From positions 1 to 64,000 of the forward strand of contig NZ_JAOANW010000009.1 in assembly GCF_026162365.1 (NCBI RefSeq): a stretch of DNA of 64,000 nucleotides, read 5' to 3'. The notes beneath the pieces are model-generated. The model was not told where the DNA came from. It saw only the letters and a program-made list of their open reading frames with translations, and ran no database searches. The translations under genes and the position numbers were made by a program. Positions 35,242 to 43,766 of this stretch are shown piece by piece. Source of the DNA: Nitratireductor luteus (GTDB taxonomy: Bacteria; Pseudomonadota; Alphaproteobacteria; Rhizobiales; Rhizobiaceae). Numbering within the stretch: position 1 is the stretch's first letter; every line of letters begins with the position of its first letter.

Positions 35242-36012
35242 TCAGCGGCCCTTGAATTTTGGCTCGCGCTTTTCCGCGAATGCCTTGAGTCCCTCGATCC
35301 GGTCTTCCTTTTCGAAGGCAGCGACGGTCAGTTCGTGCTCCAATGCCAACCCCTCACCGAGCGGCAATTCGAAGGCGGCATTGACCGCGCGCTTGGCATA
35401 GGGTGTTATCGCGGACGATCTGGATGCGATCTCGCTCGCGATTTCGACCGCGCGATCCTGCAGCACTTCCAAGTCAACCGCTTCGCTGATCAATCCCTTG
35501 CGCTCAGCCAGATCCGCATCGACCATCGTTCCGGTCAGCACCATCTGCATCGCAAAGCTCTTGCCAACCAAACGTGGTAACCTTTGCGTCCCGCCATCGC
35601 CGGGAAAGGAGCCGATCTTGATTTCTGGCGAACCGAACTTCGCGGACTTCGCTGCAATAATGATGTCGCACAGCAAGGCAAGTTCGAGACCGCCGCCCAG
35701 GGCATACCCATTGACCGCCGCCAGGATCGGCTTGGGGAAATCCTCGATCCGGCGCCAGATTTCCAGTCGGTCGGGATCGGCATAGGAAGCCGCTCCACGT
35801 TCAATCATGTCGCCGATATCGGCGCCGGCGGCAAAGGCACGTCCGTTGCCGGTCAGGATCACGCAGCCGACCTCGGGCACGTCCTTGACAGTGTCCAGAT
35901 GGGCAACCAGTTCGGCCAGCAGCGCTTTGGACAAAGCGTTCAGCTTGTCGGTGCGGTTGAGTGTCAACCGCACCACGCCTTTGCTCGGCGCGTCTTTCTC
36001 GACCAATGCCAT
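35242..36012 (-). CDS. Enoyl-CoA hydratase/isomerase family protein
   Basis: The 256-residue crotonase-fold protein has the oxyanion-hole motifs RAFAAGADIGDM near 58 and NGYALGGGLELALLCD near 98. The hydratase Glu is in SPEIKIGSFPGDGGTQRLPRL. It is predicted to hydrate an enoyl-CoA, or to cleave or isomerise a related CoA ester. ATG 36012 (MALVEKDAPSKG) has the usual family start and a GAAAGGAAA upstream. It sits between the DHDPS-family and GMC genes. Confidence 0.87.
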   Translation of the reverse strand: MALVEKDAPSKGVVRLTLNRTDKLNALSKALLAELVAHLDTVKDVPEVGCVILTGNGRAFAAGADIGDMIERGAASYADPDRLEIWRRIEDFPKPILAAVNGYALGGGLELALLCDIIIAAKSAKFGSPEIKIGSFPGDGGTQRLPRLVGKSFAMQMVLTGTMVDADLAERKGLISEAVDLEVLQDRAVEIASEIASRSSAITPYAKRAVNAAFELPLGEGLALEHELTVAAFEKEDRIEGLKAFAEKREPKFKGR

Positions 36013-36092
36013 CGGCAATTTCCTTTCGAGACAAACGGGCCAGCCAGGGGTTACCCCCCGGCGCACCGTTCACGCAGGTCCGGCCGCATCGC

Positions 36093-37055
36093 TCAGGCGG
36101 CGTTCCGGTAGACTGTATCTGCAGTCAGTCCGGCCTCTTCGAGCATACCACCGATTTTAGCAATCTCGTCCGGACCAGGCTTAACCAGGGGCGGACGGAC
36201 ATAGGACTGTTCCAGCTTGCCGAGCAGCACAAGCGCTTCCTTCATGCGGTTGTGCATGTCGAGAAGTGGCGCATCATAAAAGGCGCGAACGGTCGGATAG
36301 ATGCGGTCGTTGATCGCGCGCGCCGCGTTCAGGTCGCCGGCCTGAACGGCACTGAACAATGAGACCTGCAGGTCGGCGATCACGCTTCCCGCACCAGACA
36401 AGAGACCGTCGCAACCCATCGAAAGCGAGCCCAAGAGCCAGGCACTATGGGTGGTCAGCGTATTGACGGGCTGATCCAGCTTCTTCAGCTCCCGCATCTG
36501 GTATTCGTGCAGATTGCCGTCGCCAATCTGGTCTTTGACCGCGCGGATCGTCGGAAATTTGTTGCACAACTCCAAGAGCGTCCCGATCGGATGCGACAGA
36601 TTGGAACTCAACGGATACTGGAACAAGATAATCGGAAGGTCCGACGCGTCGGTGATAAATTTCAAATGCGTCTCAGTCATTTCCGGCCGCAAGTGACCAC
36701 CCAGCGTCATGAAGCTGGGTGGAAAGACGAGCAGCGCGTCGGCACCTTCTTTTTGCGCATAGGCTGCCATGCGTCCGGCTTCCATGCTGGACTCTGTATA
36801 GACACCGGCGATCGTCGGCAGTCGGCTGCCCAGAACGTCTTTGGTGACCACGATGGCGCGATACTGCTCCTCGATGGTCAGCGCATGCACTTCCGCGGCA
36901 TGGCCATTGATCGTAATCCCCGCAATACCGTCCACGGATGCGATATCTTCAAGATGAGCACGATAGGCTGCCTCGTCGATACCAAGGTCAGCATCGAACG
37001 GCATCAGGCAGGCGGGGATCACTCCTTTGGGTTCAAACGGATATTCACTGCTCAT
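36093..37055 (-). CDS. DHDPS/N-acetylneuraminate-lyase family aldolase
   Basis: The 320-residue class I aldolase-fold protein (TIM barrel) has the Schiff-base lysine in IRAVKDQIGDG near 180 and the active-site Tyr in ILFQYPLSS near 149. Family members cleave or dehydrate 2-keto acids such as 2-keto-3-deoxy sugar acids, or make dihydrodipicolinate. The latter is unlikely here, since the gene sits in a catabolic operon behind a sugar-binding protein. It may release pyruvate or dehydrate an aldonate. Confidence 0.85.
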   Translation of the reverse strand: MSSEYPFEPKGVIPACLMPFDADLGIDEAAYRAHLEDIASVDGIAGITINGHAAEVHALTIEEQYRAIVVTKDVLGSRLPTIAGVYTESSMEAGRMAAYAQKEGADALLVFPPSFMTLGGHLRPEMTETHLKFITDASDLPIILFQYPLSSNLSHPIGTLLELCNKFPTIRAVKDQIGDGNLHEYQMRELKKLDQPVNTLTTHSAWLLGSLSMGCDGLLSGAGSVIADLQVSLFSAVQAGDLNAARAINDRIYPTVRAFYDAPLLDMHNRMKEALVLLGKLEQSYVRPPLVKPGPDEIAKIGGMLEEAGLTADTVYRNAA

Positions 37056-37078
37056 CTCAAGTTCCTTCTAGGTCTGGT

Positions 37079-37115
37079 AAAATCCGGACCGCACGGCTGA
37101 CGTCGCGCGATCCGG
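37079..37115 (-). terminator. Attenuator-like hairpin after the first binding-protein gene
   Basis: On the minus strand a stem of about 12 bp (outer CCGGA/TCCGG, with two G-T pairs) at 37115-37084 is followed by ATTTT. It lies 16 bp past the binding-protein stop and before the DHDPS-family start, so it probably reduces read-through into the enzyme genes. Confidence 0.6.
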
Positions 37116-37130
37116 TTGGGAGGAAATCGA

Positions 37131-38075
37131 TCAGAAGCCGGTTCCAAGCATTTCATCGATGTTGTCGGCATCGACCTGCTTGCCGGGAAGGATGACTTCT
37201 TCTTCCACAGGTTCGCCCTGGGCAACTTTGTAGGCAATCTCGATGCCTTCCGGCGCGACATAGGGGTAGGTGAATGTTGCGGCCATCTTGCCTGCCTTGA
37301 TCGCCTCGAAAGCGGTTTCCTGGCCGTCGACACCGACAACCATCACTTCTTCGAGCCGGCCAGCGGCTTCCAGGGCCTGAACGGCGCCGAGCGCCATCTC
37401 GTCATTGTGGGCGTAAACAGCCTGGATTTCGCCGGGGCCGAAGCGCTGAAGCTGGTCTTCCATGAACTTCAGCGCCTGCTCGCGCAGATAGTCGGCATGC
37501 TGGGAGGCAACCACTTTAAGGCCGCTGCCCTCGATGCCTTCCATGAATCCATCATGGCGATCGACTGTCGCCGAAGCGCCGGCAGTGCCCTGAATTTCGA
37601 TGATCGCGCCTTCGCCACCCAGTTTCTCGACTAGGAACTTGCCGGCCTGCTCGCCGATCGGCTTGTTGAGCGCGCCAACATGAACCGTAACCGGAACATT
37701 GACTTTCCGGTCAAGTGTGACGACTTTAATGCCGGCGTCGAGCGCATCCTGGACGACTGGCGTTAAGGCGTCAGATGTCAGCGGGCTGATCATCAATACG
37801 TCGATTCCGCGTGCAATCAGGCTTTCCACGTCCGTCACTTGCTTTGCAGAATCGTTCTGGCCGTCCGTTACGATGAGCTCGACGTCAGGCAGATTTTCAT
37901 TGGCGTATGTCTGGTTTCCCTCGACCATGGCCACGCGCCACGGATGGTTCATCGTGCCTTGCGAAAAGCCGATCACGATGTTGTCCTGGCTGAGCGCGGT
38001 GCCGACCATTAGGCCGAATGCGGTAGCGGCGGCGGCCGCTACACCAATGAACATGCGTTTCGAGATCTTTCGCAT
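37131..38075 (-). CDS. Ribose-type sugar ABC substrate-binding protein (paralogue 1)
   Basis: The 314-residue periplasmic protein has a signal peptide (1-29, ending GTALS-Q) and the type 1 binding fold: IVIGFSQGTMNHPWRVAMVEG near 32, DVLMISPLTSDALTPVVQDAL near 93 and QAVYAHNDEMALGAVQALE near 213. It follows the permease gene of the same transporter and is thus its primary receptor. The strong similarity to the protein at 25939-26880 suggests both bind related sugars or polyols. Confidence 0.9.
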   Translation of the reverse strand: MRKISKRMFIGVAAAAATAFGLMVGTALSQDNIVIGFSQGTMNHPWRVAMVEGNQTYANENLPDVELIVTDGQNDSAKQVTDVESLIARGIDVLMISPLTSDALTPVVQDALDAGIKVVTLDRKVNVPVTVHVGALNKPIGEQAGKFLVEKLGGEGAIIEIQGTAGASATVDRHDGFMEGIEGSGLKVVASQHADYLREQALKFMEDQLQRFGPGEIQAVYAHNDEMALGAVQALEAAGRLEEVMVVGVDGQETAFEAIKAGKMAATFTYPYVAPEGIEIAYKVAQGEPVEEEVILPGKQVDADNIDEMLGTGF

Positions 38076-38149
38076 AAGGGTCCTCCCTGTTTTTTGCTAA
38101 AGGTTGATGAGGTTCATCATCACCTGCCCGATAACCGGAGCAGGCATGC

Positions 38150-39130
38150 TCAAGACGACCTCCGCCGCCTTTGCATTTCGTAGAGAACGGCGCCGACGAT
38201 GATCGCGCCCTTCACAATCTGCTGGGTGAACGGCGTGATGCCGATCAAATTCATGATGTTGGCGAGAACGGCGAGAATGGCCGCCCCGATTATCGTGCCG
38301 ACAATTCCGCCCTCGCCGCCAAAGAGGCTGGTGCCGCCGATGACGGTAATCGCGATGGCTTCCAGTTCGATGCCGGTGCCGGCCGTCGGCTCGCCCACGG
38401 TCAGCCGCGACACAAAGATCAGCGCGGTCAACGCGGCCAGCATTCCCGAAATCACATAGACCGAAAAGGTCACGAAACCGACATTGATGCCCGAGAGGCG
38501 CGCCGCTTCTGAATTTGAGCCGACGGCATAGATCTGTCGACCATAGGCGGTGTAGCGCAACACAACGATGGCGATCGCCGAGACAACGAAGAAGATCCAC
38601 ACAGGCACTGGCAGACCGAGGAAATCACCGCGGCCAAGCCACATGAATTTTGGTGCCGCCTCTCCAAGGCCGATCGGCTGACCGTTGGCCAGCGTAAGTG
38701 CTAGCCCGCGGCCCATAACCATCACACCGAGCGTCATAATGAACGGAGGCACTCCGCCAAGCGTCACACCCAGACCATTGACTGCGCCGAGCGCGGCGCC
38801 TGCCAACAACACTAAGAGAATGACCACGCCTGGTGCCCACCCATCTGTCAGCATTAGCGCAGTCACGACCGCGCAAACCCCAAGGATCGATCCGACCGAC
38901 AGGTCAATGCCCTTGGTGAGAATCACGAATGTCATGCCAACACTGACAATGCCGAACAACGCCACCTGACGCAGCACGTTCGTCAGGTTGAGCGGGTTGA
39001 GAAATGCCGGTGAAAGCAGGGCTGCAAAGATACAAAGACCCAGCAATACCCAGATCAGCCCGGACCGTTTGGGCAGAAACGAGAAAAAGATCTTGCTGCT
39101 GCGTGGTTGTTCTGTCGTGAGTTCGGTCAT
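38150..39130 (-). CDS. Ribose-type ABC transporter permease (RbsC family)
   Basis: The 326-residue inner-membrane protein has 8-10 hydrophobic helices. The family signatures GIDLSVGSILG near 75, GGVPPFIMTLGVMVMGRGLAL near 125 and VIGGTSLFGGEGGIVGTIIGA near 265 are clear. It forms the channel with the ATPase at 39965-41506. The start overlaps the HAD gene stop by four bases (ATGA). Confidence 0.9.
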   Translation of the reverse strand: MTELTTEQPRSSKIFFSFLPKRSGLIWVLLGLCIFAALLSPAFLNPLNLTNVLRQVALFGIVSVGMTFVILTKGIDLSVGSILGVCAVVTALMLTDGWAPGVVILLVLLAGAALGAVNGLGVTLGGVPPFIMTLGVMVMGRGLALTLANGQPIGLGEAAPKFMWLGRGDFLGLPVPVWIFFVVSAIAIVVLRYTAYGRQIYAVGSNSEAARLSGINVGFVTFSVYVISGMLAALTALIFVSRLTVGEPTAGTGIELEAIAITVIGGTSLFGGEGGIVGTIIGAAILAVLANIMNLIGITPFTQQIVKGAIIVGAVLYEMQRRRRSS

Positions 39131-39981
39131 GCGGTTGGTTCCTGATGAGCGTAATCGCTGTCGCGCGCCAGCACGCGGCGGATGGCCGCCGCCGCACCGG
39201 CATCTTCATTTGTTGTCGAGACCCAGTCGGCTATCTCTTTGAGCGCCGGCGTCGCATTACCCATCGCAATCGCGGTGCCGGCCCAGTTCAGGAGTTGCAG
39301 ATCGTTTTCGGAATCGCCGATCGCGCAGACCTCCTCGGCCGAAATCTGCAGTTGGTTGCAAAGCCGGGCGATGGCCGTCTGCTTGGAAACGCCGTGGGCA
39401 TTGATCTCTAGGAGATGGCAATCGGAAAATGCGAACTGAAATTCGCCGCTGAAGCACCTGATGAGATCGTCCATTTCCGAACCGCCACGCGGATCAAGGC
39501 AAAGGATTTTCATGACTGGCCCGTCATCACTCACACCGCCGGCAGCGATGCGCGGCCTGATACCGGTCGCCAGGGCTTCTCGGTCAACAAGCGGTCCGTC
39601 TGACAGTGCAAAAGAGCCCTCAGTCGTGAACCAAACGGGATTGAAGCCGGCCATGCCAGCAGCAGTGACCACGCGGATGGCTGACTGAGGGTTCATTGTC
39701 TGGCAATGCACCGCACCCTGACCGCAAAGCTTGCCCGTCCATGCACCGTTAAAGCACACGCACACACCGGAGATGCCCAAGCGATCGGCATACGGGCGAA
39801 GGGCTTGCGGCGAGCGCGCCGTCGAAGGGACTACCATGACGCCGTCGTTCAGGGCGTGCGCCACCGCATCAGCGACATCGGGAAGAACGCGATAGTCATT
39901 CGTTAGCGCAGTACGGTCCATATCCAAGGCAATCAGCCGGACCTTGCCGTGCGGAGCGACGATGTTAGTGGAAGGTCGCAT
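39127..39981 (-). CDS. HAD-superfamily Cof-type phosphatase
   Basis: The 284-residue protein has the HAD nucleophile motif ALDMDRT (first Asp of DxDxT) near 20, a C2B cap, the HGVSKQTAI lysine motif near 200 and GDSENDLQLL near 222 as metal site. Such enzymes dephosphorylate sugar phosphates. A gene inserted between ATPase and permease of an importer is unusual and suggests action on the imported sugar after phosphorylation, or removal of toxic sugar phosphate. It overlaps both neighbours (17 and 4 bp). Confidence 0.84.
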   Translation of the reverse strand: MRPSTNIVAPHGKVRLIALDMDRTALTNDYRVLPDVADAVAHALNDGVMVVPSTARSPQALRPYADRLGISGVCVCFNGAWTGKLCGQGAVHCQTMNPQSAIRVVTAAGMAGFNPVWFTTEGSFALSDGPLVDREALATGIRPRIAAGGVSDDGPVMKILCLDPRGGSEMDDLIRCFSGEFQFAFSDCHLLEINAHGVSKQTAIARLCNQLQISAEEVCAIGDSENDLQLLNWAGTAIAMGNATPALKEIADWVSTTNEDAGAAAAIRRVLARDSDYAHQEPTA

Positions 39982-41506
39982 GAGTCATGATCCCTTCCTC
40001 GGTGACGTCCTCGCGCATAATCTCAGCGGTTATCTCACCTTCGCGCATCACAAGAACGCGGTCGCACATGCCGATGATTTCCGGCAGTTCAGATGAGACC
40101 ATGATGATCGCGAGGCCCTCGCGCTCTGTCAGATCAACCAGCAGATCATAAATTTCACGCTTGGCGCCGACGTCGACACCGCGTGTCGGCTCATCGACCA
40201 GCAAAATATCGCAATCGGCGTTGATCTGCTTGGCCAGAACGCATTTCTGTTGATTGCCGCCCGATAGGTTGCCAACCGGCGACTCGATGGTCGGCGTCTT
40301 GATACGAAACGCGCACGACAACTCGTTAACCCGGCTGCGCTCTTTGCGATGGTTGATCAGACTGCCGCTGAGATGTTCTTTCAGGCGCGAAATCGTGATG
40401 TTGAACTTCACGCTCTGGGCGAGGAACAATCCCTCCGTCTTGCGATCCTCCGGCGCAAATCCCAGGCCATAGCGAACAGCCGCACGCGGTGAAGGAATAC
40501 GCACCGGCTTGCCGTGCAACTCGATCTCGCCTCCATCGATCGGATCGGCCCCGACGATGGCTTTCAAGAGCTCAGATCGGCCGGCGCCGGCCAGACCACA
40601 AACGCCGAGTATTTCGCCGGCCCGCAAATGCAGCGAGATATCCTTCAAGACGCCCTTGCGCGTCAGGTTTTTGACCCGGAGAACCTCGTCGCCGAAATTT
40701 GGATTGCGATTGGGGAAGAAGTCGGAAATCGACCGGCCGACCATCGATTGGATAAGCGTCTCGGTGGTCCATTCCGAAATCGGCTCACTCTTCATCACCT
40801 GCCCGTCACGCAAGACCGTGGCGCTCTGGCAGATATCGAAGACCTCTTTGAGCCGGTGCGAGATGTAGATAAAAGAGACACCTTCATTCTGAAGGCTGCG
40901 GATGGTCACGAACAGCTTCTCAAGTTCGCTGTCGCCAAGCACCGCCGACGGCTCGTCCAAAACGATCAGCTTTGCATTCTGGGAGACAGCCCGCGCAATC
41001 TCGACCATCTGGCGCTGCGCCACACCCAATTTGCTGATCTCGGTTTCCGGATCGATCATAAAACCGAGGCGGTTCATGTACTCGACCGCATCGGCACGCG
41101 CCTTGCGCCAGTCAACCAGCCCGCCTGCCTTGCGCGGCAACCTGTTCAGGAAGATGTTTTCGGCAACGCTCAAGTGCTCGGCTTGGGCAAACTCCTGATA
41201 GATAACCGCTAGCCCGCATTCGATCATTTCCGAGGGCGTTGCATTGGTGCGAATGGCCCCATCGAACGCAATGATGCCATGATCGGCCCGGTAGGCCCCG
41301 GACAGAATTTTCATCAGCGTGGATTTTCCGGCCCCGTTCTCCCCCACGAGCCCGTGAACCTCACCGCGCTGAACTTCGAAGGTGACCTTCTGCAGCGCTT
41401 TCACGCCGGGGAAAGATTTTTCGATTCCGACCATTTTCAAAATGGCATCAGAGTCCAAAACCTCTCTTTCCAACTTGTCTTTATCGTCAACCATTCTACC
41501 GTCCAT
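39965..41506 (-). CDS. Ribose-type ABC transporter ATPase with two NBDs (RbsA family)
   Basis: The roughly 513-residue protein has two fused nucleotide-binding domains. The N-terminal one has Walker A GENGAGKST near 57 and Walker B LIVLDEP; the C-terminal one has LSGGNQQKCVLAKQI near 405 and LLVDEPTRGVDVG. The second Walker A region is degenerate (GLAGAGRSEL), as usual for RbsA-type proteins. ATG 41506 or ATG 41494 may be used. A GAAATCGTTTTC operator at 41524 lies directly upstream, so this gene opens the twelve-gene operon reaching to 27932. Confidence 0.9.
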   Translation of the reverse strand: MDGRMVDDKDKLEREVLDSDAILKMVGIEKSFPGVKALQKVTFEVQRGEVHGLVGENGAGKSTLMKILSGAYRADHGIIAFDGAIRTNATPSEMIECGLAVIYQEFAQAEHLSVAENIFLNRLPRKAGGLVDWRKARADAVEYMNRLGFMIDPETEISKLGVAQRQMVEIARAVSQNAKLIVLDEPSAVLGDSELEKLFVTIRSLQNEGVSFIYISHRLKEVFDICQSATVLRDGQVMKSEPISEWTTETLIQSMVGRSISDFFPNRNPNFGDEVLRVKNLTRKGVLKDISLHLRAGEILGVCGLAGAGRSELLKAIVGADPIDGGEIELHGKPVRIPSPRAAVRYGLGFAPEDRKTEGLFLAQSVKFNITISRLKEHLSGSLINHRKERSRVNELSCAFRIKTPTIESPVGNLSGGNQQKCVLAKQINADCDILLVDEPTRGVDVGAKREIYDLLVDLTEREGLAIIMVSSELPEIIGMCDRVLVMREGEITAEIMREDVTEEGIMTHATFH

Positions 41507-41523
41507 CAACGCATCGCGGTTGT

Positions 41524-41535
41524 GAAATCGTTTTC
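41524..41535. promoter_or_regulatory. LacI-type operator GAAATCGTTTTC before the ABC/catabolic operon
   Basis: It lies in the 42-bp gap between the SDR stop and the ATPase start. It is identical to the site at 43624 and to the reverse complement of that at 26929, which indicates an operon-internal promoter under the same regulator. Confidence 0.72.
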
Positions 41536-41548
41536 TTTCAATTGCGCA

Positions 41549-42361
41549 TTAAAGGCGCGGAATTTGAATACCGCCGCCAATATTGAAGACATCGCCTGTG
41601 CTGAACGGGATGGCACCGGAAGCAAGCGCGGCGACACCTTCGCCGACATCTTCCGGCTGACCCCATCGGCCAACTGGTCCCAGGCGCCCGGCGCGGACAT
41701 CAGGATCGTAACGCTCGTACACATCCGCGGTCATATCCGTTTGGATCAGGCCTGGACGTATCTCGTGAACGGAAATGCCGTGCGGAGCCAGACGAATGGC
41801 GAATTGCTGCATGGCCATCGACAGACCGGCTTTGGAAACGCAATACGGCCCCTTCTCCGGCGAAACCATGTAGGCGTTCGCCGAGGTCAGCGTGATGATG
41901 GACCGCGCGACCTTCTTTTCGGCGGCTAGCATGCGGCGCGCGACGGCCTGCGTCATGAAAAACGTGCCGCGAAGATTGATCGAGATCAGCCGATCGAACG
42001 CCGCTTCGTTAACGTCGAGCAGATCGCCACGCTCGGAAACCTGAACACCGGCATTGTTCACCAGGCAGGTGACATCACCCAGCTCGGCTTCAACCTTCTC
42101 GATCAGCCCCGCATGCGCATCTGTGTCGGCAATATCGTTCTTGGCAAACCAGGCCCGACGCCCCGTTGCCACGAGCAGATCGAGCGTTTCATGGGCAAGA
42201 TCGTCCTCGACGATATCCACCAGAGCGACATCGAAGCCACGGCCGGCGAGAGCCAAGCAGATGGCGCGACCGATACCGCGTCGTCCGCCGGTGACCAGCG
42301 CGACACCGCGCTCAGTCGACATATCTGATGTGGGCAGCGAGCCGGGCATGTCCTTAAGCAT
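41549..42361 (-). CDS. Short-chain dehydrogenase/3-ketoacyl reductase-like
   Basis: The 270-residue SDR has TGGRRGIG near residues 24-31, VNNAGVQV near 105 and catalytic YCVSK near 175. The IRPGLIQTDMTADVYERYD stretch and GDVFNIGGGIQIPRL ending resemble proteins annotated as 3-ketoacyl-ACP reductase in sugar-acid loci. It overlaps the upstream CoA-transferase gene by 8 bp. Start may be M1 or the later MSTERG. Confidence 0.85.
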   Translation of the reverse strand: MLKDMPGSLPTSDMSTERGVALVTGGRRGIGRAICLALAGRGFDVALVDIVEDDLAHETLDLLVATGRRAWFAKNDIADTDAHAGLIEKVEAELGDVTCLVNNAGVQVSERGDLLDVNEAAFDRLISINLRGTFFMTQAVARRMLAAEKKVARSIITLTSANAYMVSPEKGPYCVSKAGLSMAMQQFAIRLAPHGISVHEIRPGLIQTDMTADVYERYDPDVRAGRLGPVGRWGQPEDVGEGVAALASGAIPFSTGDVFNIGGGIQIPRL

Positions 42362-43577
42362 CGACGCGTCCTTCCGTCTTGGAGGCGTCGACCTGACGCG
42401 CGACCACTGCGCCGCTGCGAACCAGTTCGTCGATCTCGTCCCCGCCGAAACCGTGCTCGTTCAAGATTTCGCGCGTATGCTCGCCGATTTCCACGGCAAG
42501 GACACGCAGTTCAGGCACCTGCCCGTCATATCGGTTGGGGTGATTGACAAGATGAATGCGTCGTCCGCGCACGGTGACCTCGCGGAAAACCTGCGCGTGT
42601 TGAAGCTGCGGGTCGTTCAGAAGTTCATCATAGTATCGTATCGGCGCCCACCAGATGCCGCGCGCATCGAAACGCTCAGCCAGCTCCGACGCGGTGAACT
42701 CGGCTGTCGCGGCGGCAATCATGCGCGCATAGGTGTCGCGCTCGACATAGCGGTCGGCATCGGCGTTTTCGCGCAACTCCTCGCTTTCCAGCGCATCGGC
42801 CAGCACTTTCGGATCGCACAGCGAAATGACGATGTGCGCATCCGATGTCGGATAGATGCCGTAAGGCGCCTCATGGAACCAGGTCGCCAGGTTCTTTTCC
42901 CGCTTGAGAACGTCGCGCGTCTTATTGCCGGCCAGAAAATTGACGATCGCCTCGCCCTGCAAGTCGATACCGGAATTGATAAGGCTGGCCTCAACCCGCG
43001 TACCTTTGTTTTCGCGATGACGACGCACCAAGGCGCCCAAAATCCCCATCGCCATCAGCGCACCGCCATGCTGGTCGACAATCGCCGCTCCAACGGCAGT
43101 CGGGCCGACGGCCGGATTGCCGGTCACGCTGGCCAGACCCGAGCGCGCCTGAATCAACAAATCCTGGCCAGGCGACAACGCCATCGGCCCAGTGGAGCCG
43201 AACCCGCTTGCGGACGCGAAGATCAGGCTTGGATTGCGGCGCTTCATCTCGTCCCAGCCAAAACCGAGGCGCTCGAAGACTCCTGGCCGGAAATTCTCCA
43301 TCACCACATCCGCCTGCTCGATCAGCCGCCAGGCAACACGCTTACCCTCATCCGACTTAAGATCGATGGCGACCGAGCGCTTGTTGCGGTTCGCGCAAAG
43401 AAAGAAGCCACTGACGTCATCGACGAAAACATTGGCACCCGACCAATGCCGCTCATGGGCTCCGCCTACCGGCTCCGCCTTGATCACATCGGCACCCATG
43501 TCAGCCAAATATTGCGCGGCAGCCGGCCCCTGGAGAAAGTGGCAGAAACTGACGATGCGCACGTCGTTCAACAACAT
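42354..43577 (-). CDS. Class III CoA-transferase (CaiB/BaiF family)
   Basis: The 407-residue protein transfers CoA between acids. N-terminal CoA-binding motif MLLNDVRIVSF...MGADVIKAEPVGG, catalytic Asp in GAAIVDQHGG near 170, and the family's C-terminal interlocking region (GIWWAPIRYYDELLNDPQLQ) are seen. ATG 43577 is chosen since the longer frame (to 43658) would run through the operator at 43624. It would activate the acid product of the GMC/ALDH steps or of TRAP-imported acid. Confidence 0.87.
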   Translation of the reverse strand: MLLNDVRIVSFCHFLQGPAAAQYLADMGADVIKAEPVGGAHERHWSGANVFVDDVSGFFLCANRNKRSVAIDLKSDEGKRVAWRLIEQADVVMENFRPGVFERLGFGWDEMKRRNPSLIFASASGFGSTGPMALSPGQDLLIQARSGLASVTGNPAVGPTAVGAAIVDQHGGALMAMGILGALVRRHRENKGTRVEASLINSGIDLQGEAIVNFLAGNKTRDVLKREKNLATWFHEAPYGIYPTSDAHIVISLCDPKVLADALESEELRENADADRYVERDTYARMIAAATAEFTASELAERFDARGIWWAPIRYYDELLNDPQLQHAQVFREVTVRGRRIHLVNHPNRYDGQVPELRVLAVEIGEHTREILNEHGFGGDEIDELVRSGAVVARQVDASKTEGRVDA

Positions 43578-43623
43578 GAAAAGCTCGCTCCCTGATCTTT
43601 TCGGACTTGTCTCGCCCGTTAAA

Positions 43624-43635
43624 GAAATCGTTTTC
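43624..43635. promoter_or_regulatory. LacI-type operator GAAATCGTTTTC before the CoA-transferase gene
   Basis: It lies 47 bp before the CoA-transferase ATG and 132 bp downstream of the DctM stop, identical to the site at 41524. Confidence 0.72.
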
Positions 43636-43766
43636 TCATATTCCCGGTTCACCGTCAACTACTGGGCCGCGGAAGCCGCTGCGGCAGGCGGCTTCACCCC
43701 ATCCCCGGCGCCCATTTCAGCGATCCACGAAGATAATTGCGAGTACGCGCCCTGCCCGAGCCGCCA

